NCBI RefSeq assembly: GCF_038002345.1
Contig: NZ_JBBOCJ010000001.1
Span: 4,030,001-4,094,000 of the forward strand
Direction: 5' to 3'
Length of the DNA stretch: 64,000 bases
Source: Paenibacillus sp. FSL M7-0420
GTDB lineage: Bacteria; Bacillota; Bacilli; Paenibacillales; Paenibacillaceae
A program made the position numbers and the translations under genes. Positions 52,450 to 61,141 of the stretch are shown here, piece after piece (position 1 is the first letter of the stretch; each line of letters starts with the position of its first letter). The notes beneath the pieces are model-generated. The model saw only the letters and a list, made by a program, of their open reading frames with translations. It was not told the DNA's origin and ran no database searches.

Positions 52450-53301
52450 CTACATGCAGAAAATATGCTGGCCGATCGTCTTCACCTGCGGACGGGACCA
52501 AATCCACTTGGAGGTCGCCGTCTTGGGATTGAAGTAATAGATACAGCCGCCCGACGGGTCCCAGCCGCTCAGAGCCTGCTGCACTGCCTTGCGTGCCTGT
52601 TCATTAGGCTCCAGATAGATCTGGCCGTCAGCTACGGCGGTGAAGGCTCCCGGCTGGAAAATGACGCCCGAAGGCGTATTCGGGAAGCTTGGGGATTTGA
52701 CACGGTTGAGAATGACTGCGGCTACAGCCACCTGTCCTTCAAAAGGTTCACCGCGTGACTCGCCGTAAACCGCGTTAGCCATGATCTTCAGGTCGTTTTC
52801 GGACAAGCCCATGGTATTGCCGGAGGACAGCTCAGCCGTATTGGTTTTGGCTGCAGCTGCGCCGGAGGGCGTTTTCTTCTGGGCGGTAGACGTCTCGGGC
52901 GCTGTCGGCTTCCAGGCTGTAGTCGCATTGTATAGCTTAAGCTTCGTCTTGGCCCCGACTACCCCGTCGGATTTCAGGCCGAATTTCCACTGGAACCAGG
53001 TGACAGCATTCTTCGTCTTGGTCCCGAACTGACTGTCAATCTTGCCGTTAAAATAACCAAGATGCTTCAATCTTCCCTGCAGCTCATAGACATCCTGCCC
53101 GGAAGAGCCTACCTTAAGCGGAGTTGTGCCGAACACGGGCATGGCTTCCTCCCCTTCATCAGGGTGATCTGCGGCAACCTGTTCTGCTGCATATGGCTTG
53201 GCATAGATCAAATCATGATCTTTGAAGACTGCACCGGCAAACGGCGCAGCGGCAAGGGCAAGGGTAACGGCGGCAATGATCCACTGCTTATGTTTTGTCA
53301 T
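52450..53301 (-). CDS. sleB: Spore cortex-lytic enzyme SleB-like cell wall hydrolase
   Basis: The 283-aa protein from ATG 53301 has a signal peptide (MTKHKQWIIAAVTLALAAAP), a peptidoglycan-binding domain (LKVGSSGQDVYELQGRLKHL, about 65-120), a linker of Ser/Thr/Ala, and a Hydrolase_2 (SleB lytic transglycosylase) domain. That domain holds the catalytic-Glu motif AVYGESRGEPFEGQVAVAAV and GCIYYFNPKTATSKWIW. It degrades cortex or wall peptidoglycan, usually during spore germination. A YpeB partner is not adjacent, unlike in Bacillus. Confidence 0.92.
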   Translation of the reverse strand: MTKHKQWIIAAVTLALAAAPFAGAVFKDHDLIYAKPYAAEQVAADHPDEGEEAMPVFGTTPLKVGSSGQDVYELQGRLKHLGYFNGKIDSQFGTKTKNAVTWFQWKFGLKSDGVVGAKTKLKLYNATTAWKPTAPETSTAQKKTPSGAAAAKTNTAELSSGNTMGLSENDLKIMANAVYGESRGEPFEGQVAVAAVILNRVKSPSFPNTPSGVIFQPGAFTAVADGQIYLEPNEQARKAVQQALSGWDPSGGCIYYFNPKTATSKWIWSRPQVKTIGQHIFCM

Positions 53302-53410
53302 GGGATTCGCTCTACCTTTCTCTTGGAAGTTCTGCATGAATGGCTAAAGTTATTATGACGACTGGCAGGGCTTCCTATGCATGACCGCAAATCAAGGAAA
53401 CGTAAATCCA

Positions 53411-53440
53411 TTGCAACTGAGAACGATTATCAACTATACT
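53411..53440 (+). promoter_or_regulatory. Fur-regulated promoter of the AraC-type gene
   Basis: TTGCAA (53411-53416), 18-bp spacer and TATACT (53435-53440). The spacer contains TGAGAACGATTATCA (53418-53432), which agrees with the 7-1-7 Fur consensus at 12 of 14 defined positions. A start near 53447 excludes the ATG there and supports initiation at 53474. Confidence 0.6.
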
Positions 53441-53473
53441 TGGGTTATGAAACAACAGGAGTTGAGAAGAAAC

Positions 53474-55450
53474 ATGGATTTTAAAGACCATATTGTACTG
53501 TGGAACCATGCTGCTGTAGAAGTTATCGATATCCGCAAGGCCTCATTCACTTCTGGACAACCTCCGCTGAACTATCGCCTTCCGGCTAGTACATACCTGT
53601 ATATCGTTCGCGGCAGCGCAAGTCTGCTTATAGATGACAGCCGATATGAAATCAGCGGCGCAACTGTCTTTCACGGGGGCAAAGGCACTACGATTAAATT
53701 GCTGAAAACACATGAAATTCTGGATTATTACCTTATTATGTACCGTTCAACATTAACGCTGCCTGCCCGGCGCAACCTGACAGCGGTTCTGGAACGCAGC
53801 AAGCCTTTTACCGGAATCTATCACTTCACTCCTGTCCATCCCCTGCTGCTGTATGAGATTCTAGACCAGATGTATGGGGATTGGCAGACACGCCGCGCCC
53901 TGGAGCATCTGCATGTCAAAGTCCTGTTCTATCAATGGGTCCATGAGCTGCTTCATCAGATGCAGGAGCAGGAGCTGCACCCGCTTAGAGCAGATGTGCT
54001 CGACCAGGCTGTCCGTTATATGCATGATTCTTACAGCAGGCCGTTCACCCTGGATACACTTGCCGACACTTTGGGCACCAGCCCGAGGACATTATCGAGG
54101 CTATTCCGCATGCGGCTTCAGACCAGCCCCGCCCAATATCTGGTTCAGATTCGCATGGATAAGGCACGTGAGCTATTGCTGGGCACAGAAGCCACACTGC
54201 ATGATATTGCAGCTGCTGTGGGCTACCCGGATGCGTATTCTTTTGGAAAAATGTTCAAAAAGCACTTCGGAAACTCTCCAGTGAGGTACAAAAATTCTGA
54301 GCAGGCCGCTTCCCCTTGGCGGGATATGATATCTGTGCTGTCTGCAAATGACATTGCCCGTGAAGGCACTCTCCGATATATTGATGATGATAATCATTAT
54401 CAATATGATCAAAAAGGAGCGTCATCCATGTTCAGAACGGCCAAGCCATCCCTAATGTTAACCTTGTTGTTATGCTTCACCATAGTGTTAAGTGCCTGTT
54501 CCTCAGGAAATACCACTACAACGACGGCGGGCAACGGCACCAATACGCCAACCTCTTCGCCTGCTGCGACGGCATCCTCTACAACGTCCCCTGACAACAC
54601 TGCAGCCGAGGCACAGACCCGGACGATCTCTACGGTAAAAGGAGATGTCGTGGTGCCTGCCGATCCTCAGCGTGTCGTGGTGCTGTATCTGCTGGGCGAT
54701 GTGCTGGCTCTGGGCATCAAGCCCATAGGGGTATCTGATGTGTCCGAAGGCGCTGCCTTTGAGAATGAATTGAAGGATGTACAGAAGCTGGGCACCTGGT
54801 TCGAGGCTAGCCCTGAGGTTGTACTGTCGCTTGAGCCCGATCTGATCATTGTTCCTTCTGAGGAAACCTATCAGGCATTGCATGACATCGCACCGACAGT
54901 GCTGGTCCCTTATGAGAAGATGACGACCGATGAACGGGTAGGATTCATTGGACATATTTTCGGCAAGGAAGAACAGGCTACCAGCCTTCTGAACAATTTC
55001 AAGGCCAAAGTGGAAGACAGTAAGCAGAAGCTGCAGGACGCGGGAATCCTCGGTTCAACGGTCTCCATCATGGAAGGCGGCTCAGACCGCAGCATGGTAG
55101 TGGTGATGAGCAAACAGTACGGCCGGGGTTCACAGGTCATTTATGAATATCTCGGAATGAAGGCTCCTGAGCTCCTCCAGCAAAAAATTGATTCCAAGAC
55201 CGATATGGGCGGTGATTCCGTATCCTTTGAAGTGCTGGCCGACTACAGCGGGGATTATATCTTCCGCTCCTCCTATGAAGGGATGGCTGATCTGACGGAA
55301 GACCCGCTCTGGAACGGCATCCCTGCAGTCAAAGAAGGCCGGTTGATGAATATCGACTTCGGATTATCCTATTACAACGATATTTACTCCCTGAACGCAC
55401 AGCTTGATTTCATTGTTGAGCATTTGCTTGCAGCACCACGGGTGAAGTAA
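53474..55450 (+). CDS. AraC regulator fused in frame to an iron-siderophore-binding lipoprotein
   Basis: One uninterrupted 658-aa frame. Residues 1-120 form a cupin-like sensor and 173-274 an AraC domain (FTLDTLADTLGTSPRTLSRL, LHDIAAAVGYPDAYSFGKMF). Residues 275-318 are a linker. From Met319 follows a complete lipoprotein signal (lipobox LSAC, Cys342), a Thr/Ser/Ala linker and a FepB/FecB-type siderophore-binding domain (VVVPADPQRVVVLYLLGDVL, SLEPDLIIVPS). Bacillus Btr has a similar domain order but no signal peptide. A Fur promoter, SD and ATG lie within the frame. The long product would be a membrane-tethered regulator; stop-codon loss between two former genes is the other reading. Confidence 0.8.
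   Translation: MDFKDHIVLWNHAAVEVIDIRKASFTSGQPPLNYRLPASTYLYIVRGSASLLIDDSRYEISGATVFHGGKGTTIKLLKTHEILDYYLIMYRSTLTLPARRNLTAVLERSKPFTGIYHFTPVHPLLLYEILDQMYGDWQTRRALEHLHVKVLFYQWVHELLHQMQEQELHPLRADVLDQAVRYMHDSYSRPFTLDTLADTLGTSPRTLSRLFRMRLQTSPAQYLVQIRMDKARELLLGTEATLHDIAAAVGYPDAYSFGKMFKKHFGNSPVRYKNSEQAASPWRDMISVLSANDIAREGTLRYIDDDNHYQYDQKGASSMFRTAKPSLMLTLLLCFTIVLSACSSGNTTTTTAGNGTNTPTSSPAATASSTTSPDNTAAEAQTRTISTVKGDVVVPADPQRVVVLYLLGDVLALGIKPIGVSDVSEGAAFENELKDVQKLGTWFEASPEVVLSLEPDLIIVPSEETYQALHDIAPTVLVPYEKMTTDERVGFIGHIFGKEEQATSLLNNFKAKVEDSKQKLQDAGILGSTVSIMEGGSDRSMVVVMSKQYGRGSQVIYEYLGMKAPELLQQKIDSKTDMGGDSVSFEVLADYSGDYIFRSSYEGMADLTEDPLWNGIPAVKEGRLMNIDFGLSYYNDIYSLNAQLDFIVEHLLAAPRVK
54354..54402 (+). promoter_or_regulatory. 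Internal promoter with perfect Fur box
   Basis: TTGCCC (54354-54359), 17-bp spacer, TATATT (54377-54382), then TGATAAT-C-ATTATCA (54388-54402), a perfect 7-1-7 Fur operator at the expected transcription start. It is followed by AAAAGGAG and the ATG at 54428. All of it lies inside the upstream reading frame, which reads the Fur box as DDDNHYQY. Confidence 0.8.
54428..55450 (+). CDS. Iron-siderophore ABC transporter substrate-binding lipoprotein (internal start product)
   Basis: The ATG at 54428, 8 nt after AAAAGGAG and behind the internal Fur promoter, would give a stand-alone 340-aa lipoprotein: signal MFRTAKPSLMLTLLLCFTIV with lipidated Cys24, then the siderophore-binding fold. Binding proteins of this family deliver Fe(III)-siderophores to FecCD-type permeases. 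None are encoded in the window, so this is an orphan receptor. It shares its frame and stop with the AraC fusion; which form dominates likely depends on iron. Confidence 0.75.
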   Translation: MFRTAKPSLMLTLLLCFTIVLSACSSGNTTTTTAGNGTNTPTSSPAATASSTTSPDNTAAEAQTRTISTVKGDVVVPADPQRVVVLYLLGDVLALGIKPIGVSDVSEGAAFENELKDVQKLGTWFEASPEVVLSLEPDLIIVPSEETYQALHDIAPTVLVPYEKMTTDERVGFIGHIFGKEEQATSLLNNFKAKVEDSKQKLQDAGILGSTVSIMEGGSDRSMVVVMSKQYGRGSQVIYEYLGMKAPELLQQKIDSKTDMGGDSVSFEVLADYSGDYIFRSSYEGMADLTEDPLWNGIPAVKEGRLMNIDFGLSYYNDIYSLNAQLDFIVEHLLAAPRVK

Positions 55451-55470
55451 TATTGTTGCCCCTGCAAAAT

Positions 55471-55516
55471 AAAAAGCTGTCCCGTAAGCCATTGCTGGCT
55501 TGCGGGACAGCTTTTT
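55471..55516. terminator. Bidirectional intrinsic terminator
   Basis: AAAAAGCTGTCCCGTAAGCC pairs with GGCTTGCGGGACAGCTTTTT, with a 6-nt loop. It separates the convergent siderophore-binding gene and spoIIIE. Confidence 0.92.
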
Positions 55517-55520
55517 GCAT

Positions 55521-58202
55521 TTATGAACTGAGTCTATTATGCTGATACTGCTCCAGCGACATCAGCACCTCACGCGGCTTGCTGCCCTCGTAAGGGCCGA
55601 TGACGCCTCTGGCCTCCATAGAGTCGATCAAGCGTGCGGCACGGGTGTAACCGACGCGCATACGCCGCTGAAGCAGCGATACAGAGGCCTGCTTGGCTTC
55701 CAGCACGATCTGGACGGCCTGTTCATACAATTCATCCTGCGGCTCCTGATCCTCGCTCATGGTATCGTCCACCTCAGGCACAAGCGACTCGTCGTAATTC
55801 GCTTCCCCCTGGCTGCTGACATACTGCACAATCGTCTCTACTTCCTGATCGCTCATGAAAGCACCCTGAACACGGATCGGCTTGGAAGCCCCCATCGGCA
55901 GGAACAGCATATCGCCGCGTCCGAGCAGCTTCTCGGCACCCGGCATATCCAGAATGGTCCGGGAGTCCACATTCGAGGAGACACCGAAAGCAATCCGCGA
56001 AGGAATATTCGCCTTAATCAGGCCGGTGATCACATCTACCGAAGGACGCTGTGTGGCGATAATCAGATGAATTCCCGCCGCCCGCGCCATCTGGGCCAGC
56101 CGGCAGATTGCATCCTCTACATCATTCGCAGCAACCATCATCAGATCGGCAAGCTCGTCCACGATGACAACGATATACGGCAGTACTGCTGCCGGATTAT
56201 CCTTCATCAAGTTGTTGTAGCCCTCCATGTTACGTGTGCCTGATTTGGAGAACAGCTCATACCGCTTCTCCATCTCCACCACAATCTTCTTCAAGGCCAG
56301 ACTGGCACGCTTAGGGTCTGTAACTACAGGAGCCAGCAAATGCGGAATGCCGTTATATACATTCAGCTCGACCATCTTAGGGTCAACCATAAGGAATTTC
56401 ACTTCATTCGGCTTAGCCTTATATAGAATGCTGGTAATAATACCGTTGATGCAGACTGATTTACCGGAGCCGGTTGCTCCCGCTACCAGCAAATGGGGCA
56501 TCTTGGCGAGATTGCCGATAATCGTCTGGCCGGAGATATCCCGCCCGAAGGCAATCGACAGCCGTGACTCCGCATCCTGAAAAATCTGTGTCTCCATCAC
56601 TTCGCGCATGGTGACGACCGAAACCTCCGAATTCGGCACTTCAATGCCGATGGCTGATTTGCCGGGAATCGGCGCTTCCATACGGATATCCTTGGCAGCC
56701 AGTGCCAGCGCGATGTCATCGGTAAGATTGACAATCCGGCTGACCTTCACGCCGATATCCGGCTGAATCTCATACCGGGTCACCGCCGGTCCGCGAACCA
56801 CTTCCAGCACCTTCGCCCTTACACCGAAGCTCTCCAGTGTAGCCTCCAGCTTGCGTGCCGTCTGCATATAATCATTCTGATCGCCCGCCTTAGCCCCGTT
56901 AATCGGTTTAGCCAGCAAACGGAAGGACGGCAGCTTGTACGGCTTGGGCGGAGGTGGAGGCGGTATAATCGGAGCCGCCTCGCCCTCCTCTGCCGTTCCC
57001 AGCAGCCCGTCCAGCTCTAGAGGCAGTATACCCTCCCCGGATTCCCCTGACGGAGCAGAATCTGCTCCCGCTCTCGTAAGCTCAGCAGCACCTGTTCCGG
57101 TGGCAGCACCACCACGTGCCGCTGGTGAGAATTCGCTCCATTCCTCCCGGTCCTCGGCATTCAGCCCTTCAGAGCGGATATGCTCGAAGAAATCCCGGAT
57201 GATCGGCGTTACAGGCTCAAGCTCCTCATCCGGGAAGTCCTCCTCGCCATACTCCTCCAGAGGAACACCTCCCGCTGCTGTCATTCTGGAGATGACCGGC
57301 CCCCCCCGCGGATCCGTAATGATGATATCCGTCACTTCATCCTCCGGATCACCCATGACTTCCGGCTGACTCTGGCGGGCAGCCCCGCTGAACCAGCCGG
57401 TTATTCTGCCCAGAAGCTTCGACTGTCCGCGTCTTGGCAGCTGCTGATCCGATCCGTCATCCTCTTCAAAGTAATCGTCATCATCCGCAGGTTCCGGCGT
57501 TGTAACTCTGCTGGCTCTAGCCGGTCTGCTGTTGACCACCGGTACAGCAGCCGGGCGGTTCGCCGCCCGGAGCTTAATTCCTTCAATCAGCTTCACAGCT
57601 CTTACCCGGAGTAGGGTAAACAGCTCTACATAGGAAAGATTGGTAATCAGCATGAAGCTGATGGCCAGCAATACAATCATCAGCAGCTTAGCACCCAGAT
57701 TGCCGAACAGCCACAGGAGCGCAGCGTATTCAAGCGCACCGATGTACCCCCCGCTGATATCCTTGCCCAGCATGTATACACTGCTGTCGCCGGCGCCCGG
57801 TGAGAGGGCGCCGGATAAATCATTATGTATTTGAGACAGTACATTGCCCGGATGCAGCATCCCGAGCGGACCCAGCTTCTGCTGCATTGCCGATATGGTA
57901 CTCATCAGGCACATGGACAACAGCAGGAGCAGGCCGCCGGTATAGCGGCTGTTCCAGGTGGACGGCCATTTCCTGTGAATCATTACCATCAGCCCATAGA
58001 AAATTCCGGCCAGCGGCAGCACAAAATAGAATCTGCCAAGTAAATACCCCGCCATGCTTGAGAGCGAGCGGCCGACAGCCGCTTCCCCCGACAATGCAAT
58101 GACGGAAATCGTAATCAGCAGAATTCCGTAGATTTCATATTTTAAAACACTGCCCAGCAGCGCTTTCTTCTTCTTTCTTCTCCGTTTAGCCACGCCAGCC
58201 AC
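55521..58202 (-). CDS. spoIIIE: DNA translocase FtsK/SpoIIIE
   Basis: This 893-aa motor pumps DNA across the septum. It starts at a GTG (58202) with a basic tail, then four membrane helices (about residues 20-190), a long acidic/Pro-rich linker (about 210-430), and the RecA-like motor with Walker [14 protein letters not shown] and Walker [13 protein letters not shown]. The C-terminal gamma domain recognises SRS/KOPS-type DNA ([20 protein letters not shown]). It is longer than Bacillus SpoIIIE because of the linker. Position after ylzJ supports SpoIIIE rather than SftA. Confidence 0.95.
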   Translation of the reverse strand: MAGVAKRRRKKKKALLGSVLKYEIYGILLITISVIALSGEAAVGRSLSSMAGYLLGRFYFVLPLAGIFYGLMVMIHRKWPSTWNSRYTGGLLLLLSMCLMSTISAMQQKLGPLGMLHPGNVLSQIHNDLSGALSPGAGDSSVYMLGKDISGGYIGALEYAALLWLFGNLGAKLLMIVLLAISFMLITNLSYVELFTLLRVRAVKLIEGIKLRAANRPAAVPVVNSRPARASRVTTPEPADDDDYFEEDDGSDQQLPRRGQSKLLGRITGWFSGAARQSQPEVMGDPEDEVTDIIITDPRGGPVISRMTAAGGVPLEEYGEEDFPDEELEPVTPIIRDFFEHIRSEGLNAEDREEWSEFSPAARGGAATGTGAAELTRAGADSAPSGESGEGILPLELDGLLGTAEEGEAAPIIPPPPPPKPYKLPSFRLLAKPINGAKAGDQNDYMQTARKLEATLESFGVRAKVLEVVRGPAVTRYEIQPDIGVKVSRIVNLTDDIALALAAKDIRMEAPIPGKSAIGIEVPNSEVSVVTMREVMETQIFQDAESRLSIAFGRDISGQTIIGNLAKMPHLLVAGATGSGKSVCINGIITSILYKAKPNEVKFLMVDPKMVELNVYNGIPHLLAPVVTDPKRASLALKKIVVEMEKRYELFSKSGTRNMEGYNNLMKDNPAAVLPYIVVIVDELADLMMVAANDVEDAICRLAQMARAAGIHLIIATQRPSVDVITGLIKANIPSRIAFGVSSNVDSRTILDMPGAEKLLGRGDMLFLPMGASKPIRVQGAFMSDQEVETIVQYVSSQGEANYDESLVPEVDDTMSEDQEPQDELYEQAVQIVLEAKQASVSLLQRRMRVGYTRAARLIDSMEARGVIGPYEGSKPREVLMSLEQYQHNRLSS

Positions 58203-58290
58203 CCCCGAGTCAACATTATACCATATAATGGCGTGGCGTACCTATGTTCTCTTTTGTCAGAATATGCATCTTTAGGGGGTTTGTTCGCAC

Positions 58291-58506
58291 TTAGCGGTCC
58301 AGCTGAACGATTGCACCCGGGGAGAAGGCCGCATCCAGATATTTATCCAGCGGACACTGCAGCAGCCGGACCACCTTCGCCTGGCCTCCATCCAGCAGCT
58401 CTACCTGCATCAGCATGCCCTGAATAGTCATCTCCTGCACGGGAGAGGCATAACTCAGTGCCCCCTCGAATACCTGCTCCATCGGAAGAATGGTATAAAA
58501 GGTCAT
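58291..58506 (-). CDS. ylzJ: YlzJ-like protein
   Basis: The 71-aa protein ([19 protein letters not shown], ending in GAIVQLDR) matches the short YlzJ family of Bacillales. It overlaps tepA by 4 nt (ATGA) and lies upstream of spoIIIE, the conserved order. No function is known. Confidence 0.88.
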   Translation of the reverse strand: MTFYTILPMEQVFEGALSYASPVQEMTIQGMLMQVELLDGGQAKVVRLLQCPLDKYLDAAFSPGAIVQLDR

Positions 58507-59297
58507 TGGGTCAGCCCCCCTGGCGTAAGCGTATCGTTCGTCTGAGAAGGAGCAGCGGCAATCATCCGGTTCAGATGGGCCAGTGCGGCACCGATTCCGC
58601 CCACTTCATCCATCAGGCCGAATCTGACGGCATCCTGGCCGCCCACTGCGGTGCCGATGTCCCGGTTCAGCTCTCCGGTCTTGAACATCAGATCCTTGAA
58701 CTGTGATTCCGTGATGCGGGAATGAGAGGTCACGAACTTCACCATCCGCTCCTGCATCCGCTCCATATACTCGAAGGTCTGCGGCACGCCGATCACCAGG
58801 CCGTTCATCCGGATCGGATGGATCGTCATGGTTGCACTTTCGGCAATAATGGAATATGTGGAGGATACCGCTATAGGCACGCCGATGCTGTGACCGCCGC
58901 CGATGACTACCGTTACTGTAGGCTTCGACAAGGACGCGATCATCTCGGCAATGGCCAGTCCAGCCTCTACATCCCCGCCAACCGTATTGAGAATAATCAG
59001 CAGCCCCTTGATGGTCTTATTCTGTTCGGCGGCAACAAGCTGGGGAATAATATGCTCGTATTTCGTGGTCTTGTTATGCGGCGGCAAGACGAAATGCCCT
59101 TCAATCTGTCCTATAATCGTCATACAAAAAATATCCGGCTCCCCGGTCGGAACCACTGTCTGTCCCAATTCCTTAAGTACCCCTACAGGTCCCGGGATTC
59201 CTGGAGGAACCGGCTCATTCACTGCGGGCTTTACCTCCCCTGGCAGAATCTCTTCGTTACGCCCTCCGCCCGCCTTGCTTGCTTCTGTGATTTCCAT
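58503..59297 (-). CDS. tepA: ClpP-family serine protease TepA
   Basis: From ATG 59297 (preceded by AAGGGGAG) the 264-aa protein has a Pro/Gly-rich N-terminus and a ClpP/SppA fold. It carries the strand [20 protein letters not shown] and nucleophile Ser in [17 protein letters not shown]. In Bacillus TepA (YmfB) is linked to signal-peptide degradation or protein translocation and to spore small acid-soluble protein turnover. The frame extension to 59393 lacks start signals. Confidence 0.92.
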   Translation of the reverse strand: MEITEASKAGGGRNEEILPGEVKPAVNEPVPPGIPGPVGVLKELGQTVVPTGEPDIFCMTIIGQIEGHFVLPPHNKTTKYEHIIPQLVAAEQNKTIKGLLIILNTVGGDVEAGLAIAEMIASLSKPTVTVVIGGGHSIGVPIAVSSTYSIIAESATMTIHPIRMNGLVIGVPQTFEYMERMQERMVKFVTSHSRITESQFKDLMFKTGELNRDIGTAVGGQDAVRFGLMDEVGGIGAALAHLNRMIAAAPSQTNDTLTPGGLTQ

Positions 59298-59474
59298 CGT
59301 ACACAGCGCTCCCCTTCTGCCTGCAACACCCGTGTGCTTCAGGATTCTAATTTCTGTTAGTATGACATTCCGGGGGACTGCCTTATGCACCATATCAATT
59401 GCACTTGTTTTTTCTGCTGCTAATTCAAGAGGCCGGGCCCTCTCTTTAACGGGCCGCCCTCAGTATTTCTTATT

Positions 59475-60494
59475 TTAATATTTGTCCACCACTGCTCCCA
59501 GTACTGCTCCGCGCACGTAGGTCTGACCTTTCAGGCTCTTTAACCCGTCCGCCGTCCCGGTCACAACTACGCCCAATATCCGGATATCACCGGCTTCCGG
59601 CGCCGCCTTGTCCTTTTTCAAATAATTGAAGATGCGCTGATACTCACTGTGGTGATTGTCCTTCTTGTCTACCCCAATCTGTACTGCGCCGATGAAATCC
59701 TCGGGCTTCGCCTGATTCCACTCCGGCTGGATGCCGAAACCGTAGACTCCGTAATTCGCACTCATCGGGGTCGGATAGTTCATTTTAGCGGGATCGTTCT
59801 CATTAGGAAACGGCTTAAAGCCGAACCCCTCGCGGTCATCATACGTATCGACCCAGTACCAGACCTGTTTTGCCCCAGCGGGCAGAATGCTCTTCGCTTC
59901 TTCAAACGAGTAGTCCTTGTCAAAAGATACCGCCAGCTCCACCCGCTTATCTCCGTTCATCCGGTCCAGCTCGGAGAGATCATTGATAATTTTTCCGTTG
60001 TAATCGACTCCCGGGATATAGAAGGCCATTTCTCTTTGTCCATTGTCGGAATTGTAATTCCGGTAATACTCGTACCCCTCCTGCTTCATACGCAAATCTT
60101 CTACGTTCAGGTTATTTGCCCCTCCGTATGCGCCCGTTGTGAAGGGGAACCACCAAGGATTGTAATTGAGCCATCTGGTTTTCCAGGGGATTGGTACGTC
60201 ATCGACAATCTTGTAGGTATTCATTTCCAGGACGCCTGACAAAAAGCCGCGGTTATCCTTGTAGCCGGAATCGAATTCATTGGGACTGCTGATCCTCATA
60301 TACTGCTGCTCGCTATAGTGGGCATTCATGGATAGATGACCTACAAGCTGCGCTGCTCCATAGAATACGATCAACAACGTAAGTACACTGACTCCGAGTG
60401 AAATCAGGATACTGCGGATCATACTCTTCCGTTTGGTTTTTTTCAGGGTGGTCATAATATTCTGGTCTTCTGCTTCTTCCCATGGGGCAGTCAT
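59475..60494 (-). CDS. Membrane anti-sigma factor (sigma factor regulator family)
   Basis: The 339-aa protein has a short cytoplasmic N-terminus, one transmembrane helix (ILISLGVSVLTLLIVFYGAA, about 30-50) and a ~290-residue extracytoplasmic domain. It overlaps the ECF sigma gene by 4 nt (ATGA). This build matches the sigma-factor-regulator N/C-domain family, whose members hold a cognate sigma factor at the membrane until an envelope signal arrives. The signal here is unknown. The pair interrupts the tepA-rnjB neighbourhood seen in Bacillus. Confidence 0.82.
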   Translation of the reverse strand: MTAPWEEAEDQNIMTTLKKTKRKSMIRSILISLGVSVLTLLIVFYGAAQLVGHLSMNAHYSEQQYMRISSPNEFDSGYKDNRGFLSGVLEMNTYKIVDDVPIPWKTRWLNYNPWWFPFTTGAYGGANNLNVEDLRMKQEGYEYYRNYNSDNGQREMAFYIPGVDYNGKIINDLSELDRMNGDKRVELAVSFDKDYSFEEAKSILPAGAKQVWYWVDTYDDREGFGFKPFPNENDPAKMNYPTPMSANYGVYGFGIQPEWNQAKPEDFIGAVQIGVDKKDNHHSEYQRIFNYLKKDKAAPEAGDIRILGVVVTGTADGLKSLKGQTYVRGAVLGAVVDKY

Positions 60495-60988
60495 TCGCCC
60501 TCACCTCCGTATAATTGTTGAAATTGCTGCCGCGCCCGGTAGAGCGTAGCCTTCACTGTTCCTTCCGTGATGCCAAGCATGGCGGAAATTTCCTTGTAGG
60601 ACAGCTCCATTTCATATTTCAGCAGTATCAGCTGCCTGTTGGCTGGAATCATACCGGCCAGCACCTCTTCAATCTTCTCCTTGCGCTCCCGCCGCAGCAG
60701 CACCGCTTCCGGGAGCTCATGCTCAGGCGCAGGATGAACCTCCACTTCCTCGCTGTATTGAAACTTCTTCTTCCTGCGGCACAGGTCAAAATACCGGTTG
60801 ATTGCAACCTTGTATAACCAGGCGCTGAATTTGCGCTCATCGATCGCTTCCAGATACAGCAGCGCCTTGTACACAGTGTCCTGCACAATATCCTCTGCAT
60901 CTGAGGCCCCGGCACCGAGGCGGATCAAGTAGCGGCGGATCTCCGCCAGTTTGGGTTGGAGCACCTTCTCCAAGTCTCTTGGCTCCAT
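60491..60988 (-). CDS. ECF-type RNA polymerase sigma factor
   Basis: The 165-aa group IV sigma factor starts at ATG 60988 after AGGAGGTG. Region 2 contains DAEDIVQDTVYKALLYLEAI and AWLYKVAINRYFDLCRRKKK. Region 4 contains LSYKEISAMLGITEGTVKAT followed by LYRARQQF. It is translationally coupled to the membrane anti-sigma factor downstream, the usual layout for envelope-stress ECF pairs. The frame upstream of 60988 is not needed. Confidence 0.93.
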   Translation of the reverse strand: MEPRDLEKVLQPKLAEIRRYLIRLGAGASDAEDIVQDTVYKALLYLEAIDERKFSAWLYKVAINRYFDLCRRKKKFQYSEEVEVHPAPEHELPEAVLLRRERKEKIEEVLAGMIPANRQLILLKYEMELSYKEISAMLGITEGTVKATLYRARQQFQQLYGGEGE

Positions 60989-61054
60989 GCTGCACCTCCT
61001 TGCCTGTATAACGGTCAGGTTGCCCAAATGTTGTTTTGTGCAGTGAAAAAAAAC

Positions 61055-61109
61055 ATAAAAAAGCCCCTTCCCCAGGAAACCGTCCAATATTTCCGGGAAA
61101 AGAGGCTAT
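61055..61109 (-). terminator. Intrinsic terminator of rnjB
   Basis: On the minus strand AGCCTCTTTTCCC pairs with GGGGAAGGGGCT across a 20-nt loop, followed by TTTTTTATGTTTTTTTT. Confidence 0.75.
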
Positions 61110-61141
61110 TGCCAAAGCTATATTGTTAAGAAATGCTTCTC

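Noticed and set aside
54381-54409. Alternative promoter TTGATG-N17-TATGAT around the Fur box
   Set aside because: It would start transcription within the ribosome binding site of the lipoprotein; the promoter ending at 54382 gives a normal leader.
59394-59474. Terminator after the anti-sigma gene
   Set aside because: A GC-rich inverted repeat (GGGCGGCCC/GGGCCCGGCC) is present, but pairing is irregular and no T-run follows.
61008-61036. ECF-type autoregulatory promoter (AAACAA, 17 bp, CGTTAT) for the sigma factor gene
   Set aside because: The transcription start would fall on the Shine-Dalgarno sequence, leaving no usable leader.
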